Below are positions 33,691 to 44,200 of a stretch of DNA of 64,000 nucleotides, piece after piece. The notes beneath the pieces were generated by a model. That model did not search any database and had not been told where the DNA came from. It saw nothing but the letters and a program-made list of their open reading frames with translations. Every line of letters begins with the position of its first letter. The stretch's first letter is position 1. The position numbers and the translations under genes were made by a program. Origin of the DNA: Eonycteris spelaea (Eukaryota > Chordata > Mammalia > Chiroptera > Pteropodidae); NCBI GenBank assembly GCA_003508835.1, contig PUFA01000105.1, positions 4,092,001-4,156,000 on the forward strand. The letters run 5' to 3'.

Positions 33691-36210
33691 AAATCAAATA
33701 ATAAAATCCCTCCTTTACATTTCATATCAAGCTCTTCTCTGAAGTCTGTAATTTGCTTATTTTAGCTTCATTTATTTGATAATATTAGTCAACCTAATTC
33801 ATGGGTATATTTCAGGCAGATATAACTGTAAGTGTAGTTTAGAAGCTAATTCTATGATTTGTAAGCTAGTTTCTTTCATATTTGGGAATGGACTTAAATC
33901 ATGGGTAAAGTCGAATTACTATCCAGTCATACATCTTTGTCAAAGTATTTTATGAAAACGTTAAGGTTGGAACAAATGCAATGAACATTTGTAGGAAAAA
34001 AATATGAACTTCCATAATAGATGAGGTGGAGAGTGTTGAGAATCCTCAGTCCTGGTTTAATTAGGATTGATTAAATGTTAAAATTATAATGAAACGAGGG
34101 AACCAAAACTATTAATTGAACACAGAGACAGATAATAAAGCAAGTTGTCTGAATTTAAACTGAGGAAGCCTCTCTGTGAAGTCACCTAAGATTGTTCTGG
34201 GCATATATTGTATAGCGAAGACAACCTTGTCACTTGCCTAGAGTAAATGTAAAAAACAGTGTGCCCCATAAAAAGGCCCGATTTGATGTAAAAATAAACA
34301 AATAACCAAACAAAACATCGCATTATGTGTGCACTGAGTTGTTGCTTAAGTCTAAGGCATCTGATTATTTAATGCTTTTTCATAAATTTTCTTTACTAGT
34401 TTCTCTTAATATTTTATGCTCAACAGTAAACATAGCCAATAGACATTAATCTTTAAGACTCATTTTAAAATGTGTTATTTCTCTTTGTTTAGAACTTTTA
34501 ATTTCTTCCTTATATTTCACTGGCTAGTGAAACACTTTTATTTATTCATGTAAAATGTCCTCGTAGAACTATTTTCAGTAATTTAAGCAGCACTATGTAA
34601 AAGAAATAGTTTGGCTAAGGTTTTATAAAACAGGTTGGTAAGTGTATTGTTATTCATAATTGATATGCTTCATTGAGGATAATTTAGGTATAATTGTTTT
34701 AATCTATAATACCTAAATTGTATTCTAAATTTTTATTTTTATGATAATTACATTAGTTTAATCTCTGTTATTAGGTAAAACAATTGTACATAAGATTTAA
34801 ATTCTATAGTACAGAAATATTTACCACAAGTTTTCTCTTATTAATAACTTACAGCTTCCTTACATATCTCAAATGGTGTCTGTTGATTGTTGCCTTCATA
34901 AAGCAAGATATAGTTCTTCCCTCTTTTTTTATCTGACAGAAAGGAATATCACATTGGTAGAAATTGAAGTTTTTCAGTTACTCTACTTCTCTGAAGCAAA
35001 ACCACTCAACAAATACATTAAATTCAATTAAGAATTGCTAATGATTATATGCGTGGCAAACCACCCAACCTAAATATTACTATTTAGTTATTTTAAATGA
35101 GCATATAAACAGCCTCTATGTAATAGACAGATTTTGCACATCTATCTGAAAAATTGGGCATACGTTTTCTTAATTTTTTGAAATCTTACGAAGTGTGTTT
35201 GTGTCATTAACAACACAGTGATAAAGGGGAACTGAATATAGATCCATGTAAGACTGACAAGTATTGTTTTGTCAGTATTTTTCATGTAAATTTAGTTTAA
35301 TATTTCTACTCTGCAGTCTCAATTTGAGGTACATATACTTAAGTTCTCCCAATTGACATCACTCTCTCCTACATTTATGATGGATAAGTATAAACTAAGA
35401 ACCAATAAAATGCTCTATAGCGCAAGGTAAGACGTCTAAATCAGTGACAGGAGGCTGAAATGTATGAATCAAAGGGTATATTGCTTCCTCTCAGACAATA
35501 AAGTTTTTGACCACACTATTTCTAGATACATCAATTTTATTTCCAAACTATTAATAAAATATTAAATTAACCATCTGTGATATAATTAGGCATAATTAAA
35601 ATTCTAGTAATCTTAAGACACTGCTTGATACAATAAGCATTTTAAATTACTAGAATGAAATAGAACAGGCTTGAAATAAATTTGCCAGATGAAGATGCTA
35701 ATATTCTCACTGAAATAGTAAAAGAATATTTTACAAAATGTTGAATTCAGTGGAAAAATTTTCAGAGCTTCATTTTTATTGAGCTTCTCCTACTTGCTAG
35801 TTTTTCTTTTGGAAATGAGGATGTAGCAGTGAGCGGAAAAATTAAAAAGGCTGGACTATTATTTGGGGATAGACAAATGCATAAAAAAAAAATGCATGTT
35901 TCTAAATTGTGTATTTACCATGAACCAGAAATTCACATTCATTACGGTTATCAAACTTATAAATTCCAGTTGTCTTCTCTGAGGTGATTATGAGATAGTG
36001 ATTAGAGAGAGAAATTAATTTTTAAAACTTTGAATAAAATCAGAATGAGCATCATGATAGAATTGTACAGTGGTTCAAAAGAAGGAAGAGTCAGAACAGT
36101 TTGCAAAGTAAGTAGTTTCATGAAAAAAAATAGCTTTCATTATACTCTTGAGGAATAGGTAGATTTTGAAAAAGTTAAAAGGTGTAGTGAATGACTACAT
36201 TGCCAAATAT
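33691..36210. other. Unassigned AT-rich noncoding sequence with a possible L2 scrap
   Basis: Mostly unassigned. At 35770-35880 the words 'attgagcttctcctacttgctag...gaggatgtagcagtgagcgg' resemble an inverted L2 3' end. A splice-bounded open segment at 35317-35426 is discussed as a finding. Confidence 0.45.
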
Positions 36211-36214
36211 ATTC

Positions 36215-37050
36215 ATGCATTCGTTTAGTAAATATATATTGAGTATACTTACAGACAGCTCTCTAAATACATAGAATGCAGGTATGAGTAAATTGGGTCT
36301 TATCCTTAATGAGCTAGCATTCAAGTGGGAGAAGACGTAATATGAATGAATGAATGAATGAGCAAATAAGATATTTTAGTAAGTCTATTAATGTAGCTTG
36401 TGAAGAAAAAGCAGTATAATGGTTAAGCATTGGTAGTAAAGTATTAGCAGACAGAAAAAGGCCACTCCATAGAGCTGAAGATTAAGATCTCACCCATAGG
36501 GAAATCTGGGAGAACAGAATTTGGGAAGAAGAAGCATCCATTATGAAGGCACTAAACTGGGTATGAATTTCATATGCTCAGTGAACAGCAAGAATGTTAC
36601 AATGATTAAAACGATGCAGAAAAAGGAAGGAGTAGAATCTGACATTGGAGATTTGAGTAGAATCTGACATTGGAGATTTGGTGGAAGAACCTGTGAACAA
36701 TGTTAAGTAATTTAAATTAAAAAGTATAATATATATAATTTTAGCAAAGAAGGACATAACGTGACATGTTTTTTAGAAGTAACTAGCTGATGTATGGAAA
36801 ATGCATTTTAATGGAAGTAAGAGATTACATGAAGACATCAGTCAGGCAATTAGATAATAGACAATATATAATGTCTAACATCGGTGGCAGTAGGCCAGAG
36901 ATGATGTTAGATTGATCTAAGGTATGTAGCGGTGACAAAATGAACTTACAAACTTTAGTGAAACTTGTGCCATCTGATTTTAATTGTGTGAGAGGTTAGA
37001 GAAGAATTAAGACAAAGCCAGGAGTTTTAACTTAATTTACTAGATGATAG
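36215..37050 (-). repeat. L2 LINE, inverted, long 3' piece
   Basis: Antisense L2. It begins at the inverted terminus ('attcatgcattcgtttagtaaatatatattgagtatac'), then 'ttatccttaatgagctagcattcaagtgggagaagacg', 'gaatgaatgaatgaatgagc' (internal tail-like repeat), 'gaaaaaggccactccatagagctgaag', 'gggagaacagaatttgggaagaagaagcatcc', 'cagtgaacagcaagaatg', and 'gacataacgtgacatg...aagtaactagctgatg' to 'cagtaggccagagatgatg' and 'aagacaaagccaggagttttaac'. One of the longest continuous L2 remnants in the window. It contains the 25-bp tandem duplication at 36630-36679. Confidence 0.65.
36630..36679. repeat. Exact 25-bp tandem duplication
   Basis: Positions 36630-36654 and 36655-36679 are identical (each beginning GAGTAGAATCTGACATTGG). 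It is inside the inverted L2. No mutation separates the copies, so it is much younger than the L2. Confidence 0.97.
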
Positions 37051-37439
37051 TAACTCCTTGAAGGTTTTTTTGTTGTTGTTATTGGTAATAGTGATAGCAT
37101 TTTATTGTTTCTTCTTCAATACAATAACTTGAGTTTTCTAAGCAAGTTGTCATGTGAGGTTTTATTGAAATTAAATTCCGTGAAGTTTGTCTATTTTTTT
37201 GAAAGTCCCGTGGATGATTGCTATATTCCCTGACTTGTTCTTAGTCAATACGTGATATCATTTTATCATCTCTTTGACTACCTTTATGATAACTGTTATT
37301 TTTTTGAGCTAAATGCTTATTATTCTATCCTGCCCCTCTAGTCCACCCTCAATGTGTATGTTGTCAGTTCCCTATTAAAGACACCCTTCAGAATGTGGAA
37401 TCTCTCAAATTCTTCAATTTATGAAATTTAGTATATTGA
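37051..37439. other. Unassigned noncoding sequence between L2 copies
   Basis: Nothing assigned. It contains T-rich runs and a (TTG)n-like stretch near 37065-37085. Confidence 0.4.
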
Positions 37440-37675
37440 ATTCAACTTTCATTAAGAATTGGTTCTATACTATGAGCCAGAAATGGTCTAAGATTAGAGA
37501 TCCTTTAATGAAATTCCTCATGGAGCTTATAGCGTAAGAAACAGGGTACATGCTTAAGTCTGTAATTATACATAATGTAATAAGAAGTAATAATTTTAAG
37601 AAATTAAAGATGCAATTGACCATAATGTTGGGACGCCTAATTAGAACTGCAGTGCAAATTAGTAGTTGAAGGATG
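37440..37675 (-). repeat. L2 LINE, inverted, 3' end part
   Basis: Antisense L2 start: 'ggttctatactatgagccagaaatggtctaagattagagatcc', 'ttcctcatggagcttatagcgtaag'. It is interrupted by an L1 tail at 37676 and appears to resume at about 37880. Confidence 0.55.
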
Positions 37676-37830
37676 GTCACAGGGATGAGGAGAGTGGCGT
37701 AGGGAATGTGGTCAGCAGTAATGTGATGGTTATGTGCAGAGCCAGAGGAGAGAAAGAGCAATCAGAGGGATCGTTTTTTTAAACTACATAAATGTCTAAC
37801 CAATGTCCTATATACTTGAAACTAATAATA
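37676..37830 (+). mobile_element. Lineage-specific L1 3' end with A-rich tail
   Basis: Forward L1 3' UTR end: 'gatgaggagagtggcgtagggaatgtggtcagcagtaatgtgatggttatgtgcagagcc', then 'aactacataaatgtctaaccaatgtcctatatacttgaaactaataataaatat'. The (AAAAT)n run directly after it is its expanded tail. It resembles bat-type L1 tails and splits an older inverted L2, so it is the younger element. The minus-strand 98-codon open frame 37465-37761 crosses both and is not a gene. Confidence 0.65.
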
Positions 37831-37876
37831 AATATAAAAATAAAATAAAATAAAATAAAAAATAAAATAAAATAAA
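37831..37876 (+). repeat. (AAAAT)n repeat, L1 tail
   Basis: About nine AAAAT units with one longer A run. It follows the L1 3' end and is read as its modified poly(A) tail. Confidence 0.9.
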
Positions 37877-37879
37877 AGA

Positions 37880-38060
37880 CTACAAAGAATGGAATCAGAA
37901 ATTCTTCCTAAAGAAAGTGACATCTAAGTCTGGATACAAAGAACTAAAAAGTTAACAACCAGGTTTTGAGCTTTAACTGATAGATGGGGGTGTTGTTCGA
38001 TGAGAAAAGGAACGTAAAAGGAGAAGATTTCAGCACAATAGATGGATTTAATTTGGAACA
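37880..38060 (-). repeat. L2 LINE, inverted, continuation
   Basis: 'gaaattcttcctaaagaaagtgacatctaagtctggatac' matches the inverted L2 'ggaaggcctctctgaggaggtgacatttgagctgagac' segment. It continues the copy interrupted at 37676. Confidence 0.5.
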
Positions 38061-38237
38061 TGTATTTTAGATGCTTATGAATTATTTAATTGCAGTTGTT
38101 TAGTGAGGTCTGTGACTCTGAGCTCTGAATAGGGTCAACGAAATATAGAGGGCTGTGGAAGTAGTAGAGGAGAATTCCAAGACTGCGTAGAATAAAGGGG
38201 AAAAAAAGAGTGGCGATTCGATCCCTAAGAAACAATT
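38061..38237. other. Unassigned, probably diverged L2
   Basis: Lies between two inverted L2 pieces in the same orientation, so it is likely part of that copy, but I could not align it by eye. Confidence 0.35.
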
Positions 38238-38465
38238 CAGAAAGGAAGAGGAGGAGTAAAAAGAACAAAAGGAGGAAGGAAGGAAGGAAGGAAGGAAGGA
38301 AGGAAGGAAGGAAGGAAGGAAGGAAGGAAGGAAAGGAAATGAAAGGAAGGAGGAGGGAAGGAGAGAGAGGAGGAGGAGGAGGAGGAAGGGAGGGAGGCGG
38401 GGAGGGAGGGCAGAGAGAGAAAGGAAAGGACAAGAGAAGGAAAGCAAAGAAAAAAGAAAATAGAA
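38238..38465. repeat. Polypurine region with a (GGAA)n microsatellite core
   Basis: A pure (GGAA)n run spans about 38271-38334, inside some 230 bp that are nearly all A and G on the plus strand. It includes GGA and GGGA repeats at 38345-38412. The long open frames on both strands here (up to 149 codons, rich in Ser/Pro/Leu or Arg/Glu/Gly/Lys) are artefacts of the repeat, not genes. Confidence 0.95.
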
Positions 38466-38740
38466 GAAGCAAAGCTGAAAATGATCAGGCAATTTGTTTA
38501 AAACAGGAGGGTGTAATGTCACAGAAGCCAAATGAAGAATGTGTTTCAATGCCAGGAGTGGTCAACAGTGTTAAATGATTCTGAGAGTTCAGGGAAGAAA
38601 ATGTGTCCTTGAGATTTATTGACCCTAACCAGAGCAGTTTCCAAAGAATATTTAGAGCAGACACTTTAAAGATGGCAGTATTTGGAGAATTAAAAGAGGA
38701 GAAAGTGGAGACTATCACTGGATTAACTTTTAAAAAGAAA
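38466..38740 (-). repeat. L2 LINE, inverted, RT-side part
   Basis: 'agaagccaaatgaagaatgtgtttcaatgccaggagtggtcaacagtgttaaatgattctgagagttcaggg' and 'tgaccctaaccagagcagtttcc' follow the antisense L2 'gaagccaagtgaagaaagtgtttcaaggaggagggagtgatcaactgtgtcaaatgctgctgagagg' and 'gaccttgacaagagcagtttc' landmarks closely. The adjacent purine expansion lies inside this L2 copy. Confidence 0.7.
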
Positions 38741-39039
38741 CTCTTCCTCTCTCATTCTAGTCCCTTCCATGAACCTTATGCACATTATATTTTCTATACT
38801 GGATTACTTTATAAACCATAAAACAACCAGCTCTTTCATGCTCTATTTTTTTTTGTTGTTGCACTTTTTCCCTCTGACTAAAATACTTTTTTTCTCTTCT
38901 GTGAAGCAATCCTTTGTTTCTCCGAAAAAGGAGTGATTGCACCCTAACTCCTTTTATCATACCTCAACAAAATAATTTTGAAATGCTAAGGGTTCTGCAA
39001 ACTATGGTGGTAAAGTGAAGGATTTTCTGAGTTAGTCTT
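38741..39039. other. Unassigned noncoding sequence
   Basis: Nothing recognised. Confidence 0.45.
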
Positions 39040-39250
39040 GGATTAATTCTGGTGTATTTCACTTATTTGATCTTTGACAATGGACAAATAAATTTATTTC
39101 TGTGTTCCCTCAACTGTAAATCTGTGACAGTAATAATAAACTCAAAGTGTCATAGCGGATTATAAGAGAAATACATTTCAAGGACTTAGCAGTGTTGGAT
39201 GCAAAATATGTTCTCGTTTAATGCTAGTCCCCTCCTGCATAACTTTTCTT
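39040..39250 (+). repeat. MIR SINE
   Basis: Forward MIR: 'tttgatctttgacaatggacaaataaatttatttctgtgttccctcaactgtaaatctgtgacagtaataataa', with 'aggacttagcagtgttggatgcaaaatatg' as the 3' 'cttagaacagtgcctggcaca' end. Confidence 0.55.
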
Positions 39251-40295
39251 AGCACTCTAGATGAAGTTCCTTAGATATTTATTAAACATTTGTTTCATAA
39301 TAACAATTTAGGACTAGCATGAATCTGGAAAGAAAGCAGGAGGACTTTGCAAAAACTAGACTGGCTCACTAGCTTATAAAAGCAAGAAGGCTAATTGCTG
39401 AAATGTAGCCATCTGGGCAAGTCATAATATTCAAAGGAGCAAGTAATTCACCATCATTTGTAGATAGATAGTATAGGATAACATGCATTTAACTAGCTGT
39501 TGCTTAATCAAGTGGATCAAGTATAGAAATAGAGACGATGGGTAGGCAATATTTTGAAATCCATAGATCAGATATTTTACCTCTGCGATCAGTGTCCACT
39601 GAAGGTAACTAGTGCTTCAGAATTAGTGTTAAAAGCAGAAATTCAGTTCCTAGTATGAACAACCATAAGGCTTGTACTCAACTGGGGTGATTCAAGGCAT
39701 TTACCCTATTTTAGTACATATTATATTGTATTGTAATGGCTCAGATGGGTCTTATTTATGGTATTACATATTTTTTATTTTTTAATCTCTATATTCCAAC
39801 ATATCTGTTTCAGAGAAAGAAACTGATCTCTCTTGGTCGTATGGATAATTGAAGGGATATTTGGAAAGAACCAGCAAGGAAAAGGCTTGGTTCTGATTCT
39901 GGGTAAAGTGAGTAGGTAGAAATGAAATCTTTAACTGAGGATAGTGACTCATTACAGATGTCTAGAATGGAAGCCAAATTATTAACTCCAGTGTAATGCA
40001 TCTGTGTCAGAATGAGAAAAAAGTTAACTTGGCTGAGGTCAATACAGGGAAACCTTATTTTGCCAGTCTAACTTAGGTGTATTTCAGAATGAACTCTAAG
40101 AGGATGAAGTTCATTTTACTTAATTCCAGATAAATATGAAACCTAGGAAATAAGTAAGCCTATTACAAGGATATCAATGGCATCTTTCATATAGAAAGCT
40201 AGAGAAGTCAGCCAGTGTATAACAAAGGTGTTTTGAGGGATTGATGTATGTGTAAATAAAAAAAAATCAACTCAGTCGCTGATATTTATCAATTA
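39251..40295. other. Unassigned noncoding sequence
   Basis: No gene or repeat family assigned. Confidence 0.5.
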
Positions 40296-40429
40296 AGTTT
40301 AAGCTACTTATGCTGTTGTAAGAGACAAGCAAACCTCAAATCTCAGTGGCCTAAAACAAATTTAATTATAGTGACGTAAAACAACCAAGGTTTATTTCTT
40401 GTTTATACTTCATGTCCATCATGAGCAAT
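40296..40429 (-). repeat. Old LTR-like repeat, left part
   Basis: 'tgttgtaagagacaagcaaacctcaaatctcagtggcctaaaacaa' and 'aaggtttatttcttgtttatacttcatgtccatcatgagcaa' match the start of a common old mammalian LTR-type repeat (inverted). A short internal duplication of the 'taaaacaa...' words is present. The element is cut by the ERVL-type LTR at 40430 and continues at 40996. Confidence 0.55.
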
Positions 40430-40995
40430 TGTATTAGGGTTCCAGAGAAACAGAACCAAGAATCTAGATAGACAGATTGATGATAATAGATGATAGATAG
40501 ATCAGTGATAGATGGATGATAGATAATTCTTTATAGGAATTGTTTCGCACAATTTTGGATACAAGGAAGTACCATAATCTGCTGTCTGCAAGCTGGAGAG
40601 CCAGGAAAACTTCTGGTGTAATTTAGTTCAAGTGCAAAGGCCTGAGAACTGAATGAGGGGTGGATAGAGGACAGCAAGGCAATAGTGTAAGTCCTAGTCT
40701 GAGCTCAAAGGCCCAAGAACCAGGAACGCTGATATCTGAATGTAGGAGAAGATGGATGTCCCAGCTCAAGCTGAGAAAGCGAATTTCCCTTCCTTCGACT
40801 TTTAGTTTTGCTGAGGCCGTCAATGAGATAATGATGCCTATGCACATTGGTGAGGGAGAGCTTTACTAAGTCTACTGATTCAAATACTAATATGTCCTAG
40901 AAACACCCTCATGGAGACACCCAGAAATAATATTTTATCAGTTATCTGGGCCTTCCTTTGCCCAGTCAGGGTGACATATAAAGTTAACTATCACA
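40430..40995 (-). mobile_element. MLT2-like LTR (ERVL), solo
   Basis: Inverted ERVL-type LTR. It starts TGTATTAGGGTTCCAGAG with the 'aaacagaacc' words and a short GATA-type simple stretch (about 40463-40525). The repeated '...gtctgagctcaaaggcccaagaaccagg' modules follow, then 'aggagaagatggatgtcccagctcaagctgag', 'acaccctcatggagacacccagaaataat' and 'tatctgggccttcctttgcccagtcagggtgacatataaagttaac', ending TATCACA. No internal viral sequence. The two 70-codon open frames (40623-40869, both strands) are inside the LTR and are not genes. Confidence 0.8.
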
Positions 40996-41220
40996 ATCAG
41001 CAAAGGCTTCTCAGTTCACCATTGTCCCCGAGGAATCCAGGCAAACCGATCAGCCCCTATCACAAATGTTGCCTTTTTTTTTTTTTCTGATAGAGAGAAA
41101 GAAGATCTGCAGGTTCTTGCTAAATTCTCAGCCCAGTTCTACTCATAATTCTTTGCACTGAAGTGGACACACGAATCTACTCACACAGATCCACTTAAGA
41201 CCACAAAGTGATTCAAACAC
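40996..41220 (-). repeat. Old LTR-like repeat, right part
   Basis: Continues the element broken at 40429: 'tctcagttcaccattgtccccgaggaatccaggc', then 'gatagagagaaagaagatctgcaggttcttgc', 'ctcagcccagttctactcataattctttgcactgaagtggacacacg' and 'aagaccacaaag'. A T-run (about 41073-41086) interrupts it. Confidence 0.5.
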
Positions 41221-44200
41221 ATTCACATGAGGAAAGTTGAGATTATGCTGTCAGCAGCATTAATGAATACAGAAGTATGTAGGAAAATCCTAACCTGTTG
41301 TACAGAATTGTTTTCTATTTCTTTATTCGCTTTTTTACGTTTAAATATTTTCGGTATAATATTAATAAACAGAAACAGGCATTAAAGGCGTGATTCTGCA
41401 AGAAAAATAACGTTCAGTCCCTAGTGCTAGCTAATACCATTCTTGGGAACAAACTGGGACAGCTGCTCTGGCCCATATGTTCTAGAAAGATCTTATGTAC
41501 AGGGAAGGCTAAAATGAACAAGGAAAAAGTCAGTAGTAATTGCTCACTTCACCAAACTCTGCTTCTCTTTCGGGATTTATCACTTGCTAACTTCGACATT
41601 TTACTAAATTTTACCTGTGATCTTTCATATGTGCTTCTAATATTTGATCTATGTTAATTATATCTGTGATCATTTTAGTCAGAATTATGACTTTATACAT
41701 TTTAATACACAAGCTATTATTTATGTCTTACACACACACACATAGAGGCTGGACCATAATATGCAGCATCTTTTCTCATTGATGCACCTTGAAGTCTAGC
41801 AAGCAGCTATGATAGTTTGGGCGACATTACCTCTCCAGCTTTCCCCGTATACAGATTGTTCCCACTTATAACAGTGTATATCTTTATGCATTACACGCTT
41901 TCTGAACTAGAGATTTATAGCCATATTTGCAATGTTCTTTTAAATTCTGTGCTCAAAAAGTATACTATAAAATGTTACTATGCATACTTGTTTTCAAAAA
42001 GGCCATTATTTTGGTATTCCTAAAAAAATGTAGAAGTTTAAATAAAATACAGAAACCAGCTAATTCCAACAGTGATTTACAGATTCTAAGGGACAGTATG
42101 TTTTTAAAATGGTGAAATGCAAATATTATATTTCGAAAGTTTTGTAAGATTAACTCCAAACTATACTTGTTTTCACGTATTTGCTTAATACTTTAAATCC
42201 AACAATAAACATTAAGATTTTTTCCATTATAATTTTTTTTAACTTTAGTATTTATATCATTGTTTTGAAACACAAAACTCTGGGTTTACACTGCGGTACT
42301 CTGTATTCTAATATGCAATACTAACTTTGGCCAATAGATGCCGTAAGAGATCTCTTAAACACAAAAACTCCAAGTATTAAAATCATGTTTGAGCATCAGT
42401 ATGTTCTTCAGTTATGCTTGTGAAAGAGCACATTTTTAGATTCCAAAGACTCTTAAGATTACTAAGTACGAAATTACATCTCCCAAACACTGACTATTAA
42501 AATAATAGAAAAAAGAAAAGAAAAACTTTCCCGAATTGCTTTTAAGAACAACAGAGGAGGCAGTGATACATCTAATCCACTTAAATGGACTTATTTCTAA
42601 TTTCAATAAATCCAGCACAAACTATATTATAGAAATATTTCTCTAAAGTTAATTTAATCCTAGAATATAAGGTTGAGTTGTAAAGCATTTGCTTAATTAG
42701 CTGGTACTTTTAGATTTTTCTGAGTTTACTACAATTTCTATAACAAAACTATCAGCAGTGCACATTGAGCTCAATTAATGGAAATTATTTTAACTATTGT
42801 TTTCTACTATATTTTTAACATTAAAGTTTATAAGAGAAAAAAGATTACTCAGACATGTTATATAAATCTGAGAAAATCGAATTATGTGTTTTCTCTAAAC
42901 ATTTAGTTTACAAAAACTTATTCTCAGATTTTTTTCCTATTTTCCTAAGCCAAGGACTGAATGATTTTTTTATAGGCTATGTTCATAGCTGTCATCTTCC
43001 TAATGAGGCTATCCTAAATTGAATAGACACGTGCCCATATACAAACAATTTTAATTTATTCACTTACACTTATTACAAATAATTCTTAATTCTTCAATTC
43101 ATTTGATACTCTCCTTGATGGAACAACACATTTTGACACCATTGCTATGAGCCTGAGAATTTCATTTATGGATGTATTGATAGAAAGACGTTTTATTGAA
43201 AGCGTATTTCATTGTTTTCAGACTAAGAGAGAAAAAAAGTAAATATTTTTACCAAGCCAAAACAGAAAGGCAAAATATAGCTCTGGGTAAAAATTAGAGT
43301 TGCATTGCCTGGGAGTCAGAGGATGTGTGTGTATAAAGGAGCTTTCAAACGTGGCAGATAAAAGTGCATAAAATACCGAAAACTAGATCAGATAACACAA
43401 ACTTGAGTTTGGTAAATCTGTCTGTGAATGTTCATGTCACTCGATATGCTTAGATAAAAACCAGTTTTATTTTTCCCTTCAATTTAGAAGACAAAACTTA
43501 AAAAGTCAAAATATGTTTACATTAGAAAAAAATTTAGTTTATGGGTCTTTCACACTCAGCATCATGGTACATCCTTTGATTGCAGTCTACAGTGGTCTTT
43601 TGAGTGGCCCATCAGAGGTAAACTCTAAATCCCAATTCAAATTTGAATTTTACCCCAAATTATTAATGATGATTCTCGACAATAATAAACACTAGATTAT
43701 TGACAATGATAAACAAATCTATTCCTTAAAACTCAATCTAGATCGTTCTGTTTAAAGCTGTAGGTTTTAGCTTTCCGATTAAGCAGCATTTACTGAAACA
43801 TGTTCTATGTTTTTTCTATTTAATGTTACTGCCATACAGACAGACGTCAACCAATTTCTTGAACTTATAACTTTTATCATATTATACACTTGCCCAGGTT
43901 CTTGTGAAATTTGAAAAGCCCATTTACACAGTGGGGATTAAAGAATTTATATGTCCATTGATCTGAGAATTTGAAGGATAGAATAAAAAGTTATATCCAA
44001 ATTTTAGCACAGTATTTCTGAAAAAGACCGCTAATCATTTATAAAATGTATCATTGTGATGGTACATTCATGATTAAAATTATAAAGTCTTTCTTAGTGT
44101 ATCTTCTTGACTGTGAAAATACTAGTATGAAAAATACTGACTTTCATATTACTCATGATAGATATTACAATTTCTTATCCAAAACTAACACAATGCCTGC

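Noticed and set aside
36330..36365. Short (GAAT)n repeats, considered as a CRISPR-like or regulatory array
   Set aside because: They are the tail-like GAATGAATGAATG repeat of an inverted L2; there are no spacers.
36410..36440. Possible tRNA-like start (tataatggttaag)
   Set aside because: No cloverleaf or B box follows at the right distance, and the context reads as inverted L2.
38086..38578. Open frames of 122-149 codons on both strands
   Set aside because: They are translations of the (GGAA)n/polypurine repeat (Ser-Phe-Leu-Pro or Lys-Glu-Gly-Arg periodicity), not proteins.
40460..40530. GATA-rich repeat, considered as a GATA-factor cluster
   Set aside because: It is the simple-repeat part normal to this LTR type.
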